A DNA stretch of 12,105 bases from Lachnospiraceae bacterium (GTDB lineage: Bacteria; Bacillota; Clostridia; Lachnospirales; Lachnospiraceae), in NCBI GenBank assembly GCA_900770535.1, contig CAAHDV010000182.1, positions 1-12,105 on the forward strand. The letters are read 5' to 3'. Position numbers and translations under genes: made by a program. Of the stretch, positions 7,097 through 12,105 are shown in pieces. The notes under the pieces are model-generated. The model had not been told where the DNA came from and ran no database searches. It worked only from the letters and a program-made list of their open reading frames with translations. Numbering within the stretch: position 1 is the stretch's first letter; each line of letters begins with the position of its first letter.

Positions 7097-7113
7097 AGCA
7101 AGGTATATGCCAA
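7097..7113 (-). promoter_or_regulatory. Sigma-54 (-24/-12) promoter of pdxA
   Basis: On the minus strand the site reads TTGGCATATACCTTGCT. It has a full TTGGCA -24 element and TTGCT -12 element, with GG (7111-7110) and GC (7099-7098) ten bases apart. The predicted start is near 7086, leaving a leader of about 56 nt before ATG 7030. Confidence 0.9.
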
Positions 7114-7251
7114 CCAGGCGCATCCGGCTGTTTTTTTCTTTTTGCAGGTATTGTGCACCTTTTTACCGCGTTTTTTTCATACTTCAGACATTTTCTTTTC
7201 CTGCGGTCTGTTCCGTTTTCCGGCAGTCGGTTCTCTTTTTTTCGTTTTTAT

Positions 7252-7296
7252 GTTTCACAATTTCACATGCTTTTCTTTTTGTTTCTTTTTGTTTCA
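7252..7296. promoter_or_regulatory. Candidate enhancer (UAS) for pdxA: GTTTCA boxes
   Basis: GTTTC boxes start at 7252 (GTTTCA), 7281 (GTTTC) and 7291 (GTTTCA) with steps of 29 and 10 bases, near whole helical turns. An additional ATTTCA lies at 7260. The first box is 140 bp from the -24 element, almost the same distance as in front of tctB (139 bp). The surroundings are strongly T-rich, so some boxes could be chance. There is no full palindrome here. Confidence 0.5.
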
Positions 7297-7315
7297 CCAA
7301 TTTTATCTTTACCGG

Positions 7316-7981
7316 TTATCGGATCCAGTCACCGCGATAGGTCTTTACGCCGTTTTCGGTGGTCCAAAGCTTGTATGGATAAGTCCGGCCCTGTAAAGCA
7401 GGGTCACATGGATACGCAAAATTGACTATCGAAGACGTTGCCGGATGCTGAATCAGCCTCATAGAATTTGTCCCTGGTATGCAAGCTGTAACTCCATCTT
7501 TGGAATTTGCTCTCGATGAACCAACGACTGCCTTTCCTTCATTTTCTGAACGGCTTAAATATACACAATTGTTAAAAACAACTGACCCAGTAGCATTTCC
7601 TTCATATTTTCCTATCAAACCGCCAGTTCCTCCCGTCCAGCCGGTAGAAGCATCGTACAATCCTGCTGTACTGAATGTATTGGAAATGGTAAGCGGTCCA
7701 TGCGCATATCCAATCAAACCGCCATGGCAATAGTTTCCGATCAGATTCACGCCTCCCCGTAATTCGTTTGTTCTGTCATCCGGATTATACGGGTTATTTC
7801 TTCCTGCCACATAACAATTCGTAATCTGACCGGTATTTCCAGCCGTCCTCTGCATATCATCAGAAAGGTTCAGGTACCCAATCAGGCCGCCGCTTCCTTC
7901 TCCAAAACTACTTCCTCTAAAATAGCCGGAAAACATACTCTGATCCATATTAAATTTCTTTCGCAAATTTTCCGCAATCAC
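7316..7981 (-). pseudogene. C-terminal fragment of a GLUG-repeat, pilin-like surface protein
   Basis: About 221 residues are open, with three GLUG-type motifs (GGLIGY at about 31-36 and 87-92, GGLIGK at 120-125) spaced by N/C/Y-rich segments (ITNCYVAG, VVFNNCVYLS). The end, KTYRGDWIR, resembles the (Y/H)xGDW end of large prepilin-like GLUG proteins that I recall from Lachnospiraceae. The first possible start is GTG 7981, directly after an in-frame TGA and with only a weak GGAA ahead. There is no signal peptide, prepilin N-terminus or membrane segment. A fold starting in mid-repeat without an export signal is best read as the 3' remnant of a larger gene, perhaps left after a deletion next to pilT. 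It is more AT-rich than pilB and pilT. A short real protein with a GTG start is possible but less likely. Confidence 0.6.
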
Positions 7982-8000
7982 TCATATCATTCCGCTGTAT

Positions 8001-8045
8001 AAAAGGAAAAAAGCAGAACCACATCTAAAATGGCAGGATTCTGCT
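8001..8045 (-). terminator. Probable Rho-independent terminator after pilT
   Basis: On the minus strand AGCAGAATCC pairs with GGTTCTGCT (one bulged base, 13-base loop), followed directly by TTTTTTCCTTTT. It lies just after the pilT stop codon. It separates pilT from the GLUG fragment, so that fragment is not part of an intact pilBT transcript. Confidence 0.75.
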
Positions 8046-8050
8046 CACTT

Positions 8051-9106
8051 CTAAAACATCATTAAACTTTTGCTCATCTCGCCCGGGTCATCCGCTGCCT
8101 CCACCGCGGTCTCCGGCATGATGATTCCCTTGTTTGCCAGCTCCAGCAGGAAATGATCCATTATTACGGAACCATCCTTCGCTCCGGATAGCAGATAGCT
8201 CTGCATCTGCGGGGTCTTGCCATCGCGGATCAGATTTCTGATGGGCGGCGTAATCATCATGAGCTCGCAGGCGGCGGCGCGGCCACGGCCTGTGGCTCTC
8301 GGCACCAGCTGCTGAGCCAGCACGGCACGCAGAGTCATGGACAGCTGCAGGCGGATCTGGGGCTGCTTGTTCTCCGGGAACACGCCCACGATTCGGTCAA
8401 TGCTGTCCACCGCGGAATTGGTGTGAATGGTGGAGAATACCAGATGGCCGGTCTCCGCTGCCATCAGCGCCGTCTCAATGGTCTCCGGGCTTCGCATCTC
8501 TCCGATGAGAATAACATCCGGGTCTTCCCGGAGGGCCGCGTACAGTCCGTGTTCATAATCTTCCACGTCCATCCCCACCTGTCTCTGGTTGATGATGGCG
8601 CGCTGCGGCGTGTATACATACTCGATCGGGTCCTCCAGGGTAATGATGTGCAGCGGGCGGTTGCGGTTGATCTCGTCCAGAATTGCCGCCAGCGTGGTGG
8701 ATTTACCGCTTCCGGTCTCACCGGTCACCAGCACGATGCCCTTGTTCCAGCGGGAAAACTGGCGCACCGCCTGGGGCAGCCCCAGATCCTCCAGCTGCGG
8801 AATCGTGTTGCTTAAGATTCGAAGCGCCGCGGACACGGAGCCCTGCTGGCGGAACAGGTTGATTCGGATGCGCCGCCCTGCGATGGTGGCAGAAAAATCC
8901 AGCTGTCCGATCTCTGCTATTCTTTTTAAATGTTCTCCCGCCAGCTGACGCCCGTACTCTTCGCAGTCTTCATGGGACAATGCGCCCTCGGTCAGAGTCA
9001 TAACCTGTCCGTCAATGCGGCATTTGGGCGGAAGGCCCGCGATCAGATGCACATCCGACGCGCCTTCCCCTGCTGCCATTCCAATCAAATCTTCTATATT
9101 ATACAT
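8051..9106 (-). CDS. pilT: Type IV pilus retraction ATPase PilT
   Basis: This 351-residue protein is a PilT-type secretion ATPase, which disassembles type IV pili at the cytoplasmic face of the membrane for twitching motility or DNA uptake. It has the N-terminal domain with ASDVHLIAGLPPKCRIDG (about 16-33), Walker A GETGSGKS (129-136), the Asp box ITLEDPIEY (155-163), Walker B VILIGE (198-203), the His box HLVFSTIHTN (221-230), and PIRNLIRDGK (288-297), which matches the PilT-specific AIRNLIRE motif needed for retraction. The length is typical. ATG 9106 is preferred because AAAGGA lies just upstream. The in-frame ATG at 9121 has only GCGGAA. The pilB stop in its repaired frame (9128) is a few bases upstream, so pilB and pilT form one operon. 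Confidence 0.95.
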   Translation of the reverse strand: MYNIEDLIGMAAGEGASDVHLIAGLPPKCRIDGQVMTLTEGALSHEDCEEYGRQLAGEHLKRIAEIGQLDFSATIAGRRIRINLFRQQGSVSAALRILSNTIPQLEDLGLPQAVRQFSRWNKGIVLVTGETGSGKSTTLAAILDEINRNRPLHIITLEDPIEYVYTPQRAIINQRQVGMDVEDYEHGLYAALREDPDVILIGEMRSPETIETALMAAETGHLVFSTIHTNSAVDSIDRIVGVFPENKQPQIRLQLSMTLRAVLAQQLVPRATGRGRAAACELMMITPPIRNLIRDGKTPQMQSYLLSGAKDGSVIMDHFLLELANKGIIMPETAVEAADDPGEMSKSLMMF

Positions 9107-9127
9107 AGGATTCCTTTCCATTTCCGC

Positions 9128-10782
9128 TTACAGTGTTGTTAAGGTGCGGATCATCTCATCCACCGTAGTGGTTCCGTTCTCCACCAGCTTTGCGGCGTGC
9201 TCCGACATCGGCACATAGCCGCTCTCCTGCTTTGCTGTCTCCATAAACCTGCGGCGGTCCGCTCCCTCCAGAATGCAGCGGCGCAGGCCTTCCTGAATGG
9301 TCATAACTTCAAATACGCCGATTCGTCCCCGGTAGCCGGAGCGGAAGCACTGGTCGCAGCCTGCGCCCTGCCAGTATTTCTGACCCGGAATATCCGCAGC
9401 CCCGCCAGCTCCAGTGCCTTCTTCGGCGGCACGATCTCCTGCTTGCAGCTCGGGCAGATGCGGCGCAGGAGGCGCTGGGAAATGACGCCACGCAGGCCTG
9501 CCGCGATCAGATACGACGGCACACCCATGTCGCGCAGGCGGTCAATTGCGGAAATGGCATCTTCCGTATGCACCGTGGTGATGACGAGGTGTCCGGTCAT
9601 GGCCGCGCGCATGGCGATCTCAGCGGTCTCGCCATCACGAATCTCACCGACGCAGATGATATCCGGGTCCTGACGCAGGATGGAGCGCAGGCCGGAGGCA
9701 AAGGTCAGTCCGACCTTCTCATTGATCTGTACCTGGGTCGCCCCCTTGATGTGGTACTCCACCGGATCCTCCAGTGTGATCAGGTTGGTGCGGTCAGAAA
9801 GAAGCTCCCGCACCAGGGTATACATGGTGGAAGATTTACCGGAACCGGTCGGGCCTACGATCATGATCACACCGGAGGTCAGTCCCAGCAGCTTGTCAAT
9901 CTTCGCGTCCTCTGCTGGCGGAATGCCAATGCCTCGGCGGTTTAAGGATTCTTCGTTGCGGCGCAGGATTCGGATAACTACCTTCTCGCCGTAGATGGTC
10001 GGCAGTGTGGAGGTTCGCATATCCAGGTCGGTGCCCTTCATGGGAAGTACGGCACGGCCATCCTGGGGAATTCGTTTTTCCACGATATCCAGGCGGGACA
10101 TAATTTTCAAACGGGAAATGACAGAGTCCTTCAGTTCTCCCGGAATAGTCATGATGCGGTGCAGCTGTCCGTCAATACGCATGCGGACCACCATTTCCTC
10201 CTCATTCGGCTCAAAGTGGACATCGGAAGCATTCTCCGAGTAGGCACGCTCAATGATGGAATTGACCAGGCGCACCATCGGAGTGGCATTTTCCTGATTT
10301 TCCTGGGTTCTCGCCGCTTCCTGCTCCTGGGTGGCCGCACTCTCCGCGCGGATCTGGGCCATAGCCTGAGCTGCGCCCTCATTGCCGTAGAGGACGTTGA
10401 TGGCACGCTTTACCGCCGGTTCCGAAGCGATCATCGGCACAATGCGCTTCCTGGAAGTACGCTGTGCCTCCTCAATGGCCATGAAGTTCAGCGGGTCTGC
10501 CATGGCCAGAAACAGCTGGTCTTTGGAGATGCGCACCGGAACTACGTTCATGCGTTTCGCCAGGTTCTTCAGCACATACCGGGACATCTCCGGCGCAATG
10601 TCGATCTTGGTTAAGTCAATGTAATCGATACCAAGCTGCATGCGCAGGGCGTCAATGAGCTGTCCCTCCGTAATGAAATTATGTTTGATCAGAATCGTTC
10701 CCAGACGCTCTTCTCCTTCAAAAAATCCCGCTGCTGTCTGCAAAATGCGGTTGCAGCGGCAAGTCTGATATGAGCATAGCAC
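9128..10782 (-). CDS. pilB: Type IV pilus assembly ATPase PilB/GspE, interrupted by a one-base frameshift
   Basis: This ATPase powers type IV pilus extension from the cytoplasmic side of the membrane. It has an N-terminal MshEN/GspE-N domain (about 25-125), Walker A GPTGSGKS (310-317), the Asp box ITLEDPVEY (335-343), Walker B IICVGE (375-380), the His box HLVITTVHT (398-406) and CPSC (443-446). The frame then slips in the four-C run 9400-9403 and ends at 9301 after 493 residues with a non-homologous tail. In the next frame the normal end follows: KYWQGAGCDQCFRSGYRGRI, then FEVM, and TTTVDEMIRTL up to a TAA at 9128. Adding one base gives about 551 residues, a normal length, and restores the CxxC...CxxC zinc site. 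The frame begins at GTG 10782, which has no good ribosome site and lies inside a likely promoter, so the true start is probably downstream. Sequencing error or real mutation cannot be told apart here. Confidence 0.9.
9400..9403 (-). other. Frameshift site in pilB (C4/G4 run)
   Basis: On the coding strand the sequence is CTGGCGGGGCTGCGG. Adding one G to the G4 run joins ELAG directly to AADIPGQKYWQ and restores the family reading frame. The site falls between the two CxxC halves of the zinc motif. No slippery heptamer typical of programmed frameshifting is obvious. Confidence 0.85.
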
Positions 10783-10801
10783 ATTTTTCCGGCTTTTTGA
10801 A
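10773..10801 (-). promoter_or_regulatory. Likely sigma-A promoter of pilB-pilT
   Basis: On the minus strand TTCAAA (10801-10796) and TATGCT (10778-10773) are exactly 17 bases apart. TG one base before the -10 box gives an extended -10 (TGCTATGCT). Each hexamer matches four of six consensus bases. Transcription would begin near 10766, after the GTG at 10782. Confidence 0.5.
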
Positions 10802-10825
10802 TCTTTTCCGGCAGAAAATGCGTGC

Positions 10826-10859
10826 AGAAAAACAGCGCGGCTGTTTTTCGCCGCGCTGT
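10826..10859 (-). terminator. Rho-independent terminator after thrH
   Basis: ACAGCGCGGC (10832-10841) and GCCGCGCTGT (10850-10859) form a perfect 10-bp GC-rich stem with an eight-base loop. On the minus strand it is followed by TTTTTCTG. It ends the purH-thrH transcript 22 nt after the thrH stop codon. Confidence 0.92.
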
Positions 10860-10881
10860 CTATTATCGTTTCTGTTCTGTT

Positions 10882-11481
10882 TTACACCGCTGCCTTGATC
10901 GCTGCCAGCAGCTCATCATAAGTCTCATACGCCGGGAGATCCGGGTTGTCGTTTTTGATCTGGTCGGTGCTCTTAAAGAGGAAGCCGGCCTTGCTGGCCC
11001 GGATCATGCCGAGGTCGTTGTAGCTGTCGCCGCTGGCAATGGTCTCAAAGCCGATGGACTGCAGAGCCTTGACGGTGCTGAGCTTGGACTGCTCAATGCG
11101 CATCTTAAATCCGATGATCTCGCCGTCCTCCGCCACCTCCAGCTCGTTGCAGAAAATAGTCGGCCAGCCCAGCTTTTTCATAAGCGGCTTTGCGAACTGG
11201 GTGAAGGTGTCACTGATGATGATTACCTGCCCCAGCTCCCGAAGCTCGTCTAAGAACTCTCTTGCCCCCGGCATCGGGTCAATCTTCTCGATGGTCTCCT
11301 GGATCTCTTTTAATCCGAGTCCGTGCTCCTTTAAAATGCCAAGGCGCCATTTCATCAGCTTATCGTAGTCCGGCTCATCGCGGGTGGTGCGCTTTAACTC
11401 CGGGATGCCGCTGGCCTCCGCGAACGCGATCCAGATTTCCGGTACTAAAACTCCTTCCAGGTCCAAACAGGTAATAAACAT
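10882..11481 (-). CDS. thrH: ThrH-type HAD phosphatase: phosphoserine phosphatase / phosphoserine:homoserine phosphotransferase
   Basis: The 199-residue cytoplasmic HAD-superfamily enzyme closely resembles Pseudomonas ThrH, which dephosphorylates phosphoserine and can pass the phosphate to homoserine. It shares the start CLDLEGVLVPEIWIAFAE almost residue for residue. Asp7 is the nucleophile, and Glu9 takes the place of the second Asp of the usual DxD, a ThrH hallmark. Motif II is SDTF (90-93), the motif III lysine is probably Lys133, and motif IV is GDSYND (151-156). The TTRDEPDYDKLMK cap segment also matches. ATG 11481 is preferred because GGAGGA lies seven bases upstream. The in-frame TTG at 11496 overlaps that site. 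It follows the AICAR transformylase gene by 61 nt with no terminator between, so the two are probably co-transcribed. The likely role is the last step of serine synthesis. Phosphotransferase activity is known for the family but not shown here. Confidence 0.92.
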   Translation of the reverse strand: MFITCLDLEGVLVPEIWIAFAEASGIPELKRTTRDEPDYDKLMKWRLGILKEHGLGLKEIQETIEKIDPMPGAREFLDELRELGQVIIISDTFTQFAKPLMKKLGWPTIFCNELEVAEDGEIIGFKMRIEQSKLSTVKALQSIGFETIASGDSYNDLGMIRASKAGFLFKSTDQIKNDNPDLPAYETYDELLAAIKAAV

Positions 11482-11542
11482 CTTTTCATCCTCCAATTCA
11501 TGTTTTCGTAATCCACCAGAACGCAGGAGTTTCCATGCTTTT

Positions 11543-12105
11543 TTAGTGGTGGAACAGGCGGATGCCGGTGAAGGCCATCGCCATGTTGTATTTGTTGCAG
11601 GTCTCGATCACGTTGTCATCGCGAACGGAACCGCCCGGCTGCGCAATGTATTTCACGCCGCTCTTATGTGCGCGCTCGATATTGTCACCGAACGGGAAGA
11701 AAGCGTCGGATCCCAGTGCCACATCGGTCATCTGATCCAGCCATGCACGCTTCTCCTCCTTGGTGAATACCGGCGGTTTTACCTTAAAGGTCTTCTCCCA
11801 TACGCCGTCTGCCAGCACATCCATGTACTCGTCGCCAATGTAAACGTCAATGGCGTTGTCGCGGTCCGCACGCTTGATACCGTCCACGAACTGCAGGTTC
11901 AGCACCTGCGGAGCCTGGCGTAAAAACCAGTTGTCTGCCTTCTGGCCTGCCAGTCTGGTGCAGTGTACGCGGGACTGCTGGCCTGCGCCGATGCCAATGG
12001 CCTGACCGTCCTTTGCATAGCAGACAGAGTTAGACTGGGTGTATTTTAAGGTGATGAGGGAGATCACCAGATCGATCTTTGCCTGATCCGGGATTTCCTT
12101 ATTCT
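11543..12105 (-). CDS. purH: AICAR transformylase (phosphoribosylaminoimidazolecarboxamide formyltransferase), C-terminal part; runs off the window
   Basis: The last 187 residues are present and the frame stays open to the window edge. The enzyme adds a formyl group from 10-formyl-tetrahydrofolate to AICAR in the second-last step of purine synthesis. Matches to the AICARFT domain are KYTQSNSVCYAKDGQAIGIGAGQQSRV, SDAFFPFGDNIERA, the phosphate-binding QPGGSVRDDNVI and the end AMAFTGIRLFHH. Between LAGQKAD and VALGSDAFFPF there are about 70 residues not present at this point in the E. coli-type bifunctional PurH. I associate this with the stand-alone AICARFT found in many Clostridia, so the IMP cyclohydrolase domain may be missing. 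The missing 5' part would decide this. The stop codon is TAA at 11543-11545. thrH follows in the same direction. Confidence 0.88.
   Translation of the reverse strand, partial: NKEIPDQAKIDLVISLITLKYTQSNSVCYAKDGQAIGIGAGQQSRVHCTRLAGQKADNWFLRQAPQVLNLQFVDGIKRADRDNAIDVYIGDEYMDVLADGVWEKTFKVKPPVFTKEEKRAWLDQMTDVALGSDAFFPFGDNIERAHKSGVKYIAQPGGSVRDDNVIETCNKYNMAMAFTGIRLFHH

Noticed and set aside
9301..9360. Normal C-terminus of pilB at the 493-residue stop
   Set aside because: The last 33 residues (from GLRIF on) have no ATPase-family similarity, while the next frame gives the complete conserved end. A frameshift explains this better than a real end.
10704..10713. Ten-base identity with the Illumina adapter (GACGCTCTTC), as a possible internal adapter or chimera junction
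   Set aside because: The identity stops on both sides and the bases encode EER in continuous, family-consistent pilB frame. Chance similarity is sufficient.

Overview
The window looks like chromosomal DNA from a gut-type Clostridia, most likely Lachnospiraceae. This is inferred from strong GGAGG ribosome sites, the gene families present, a GLUG-repeat pilin-like fragment and a clostridial-style AICAR transformylase. No rRNA or other taxonomic marker is present. Bases 1-20 are the end of an Illumina TruSeq adapter, so position 1 is a contig end and biological sequence starts at base 21.

Bases 21-7113 hold a sigma-54-controlled transport and catabolism locus. A truncated kdgT-type permease (minus) is divergent from a PrpR_N-PAS-AAA+-Fis enhancer-binding protein (plus). 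A perfect bidirectional terminator separates the regulator from a convergent tripartite tricarboxylate transporter operon, tctB-tctA-tctC (minus), which is preceded by a separate pdxA2-type dehydrogenase gene (minus). kdgT, tctB and pdxA each have a sigma-54 -24/-12 promoter with GG-N10-GC geometry, placing the start of transcription about 48-56 nt before the start codon. The only activator gene in the window sits among them. Helically spaced GTTTCA boxes begin about 139-140 bp upstream of both the pdxA and tctB promoters and look like the activator's enhancer sites. An array of six TTGCA boxes fills the kdgT/regulator spacer. Together this suggests one regulon for uptake and oxidation of a sugar-acid-like carboxylate. 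The DUF1537 kinase that often partners PdxA2 is not in the window.

Bases 7316-10801 hold what looks like an eroded type IV pilus locus: pilB (assembly ATPase) and pilT (retraction ATPase), followed by a terminator and an orphan C-terminal fragment of a GLUG-repeat, pilin-like surface protein. pilB carries a one-base frameshift in a four-C run at 9400-9403. The lost C-terminal part, including the second half of the zinc tetracysteine motif, is intact in the next frame down to 9128.

Bases 10826-12105 hold housekeeping metabolism on the minus strand: the 3' part of an AICAR transformylase gene (purH-type, running off the window) followed by thrH, a HAD phosphatase/phosphotransferase, and a strong terminator.

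The main non-coding stretches are 267-656, 5669-6010 and 7031-7315. All carry regulatory sequence.
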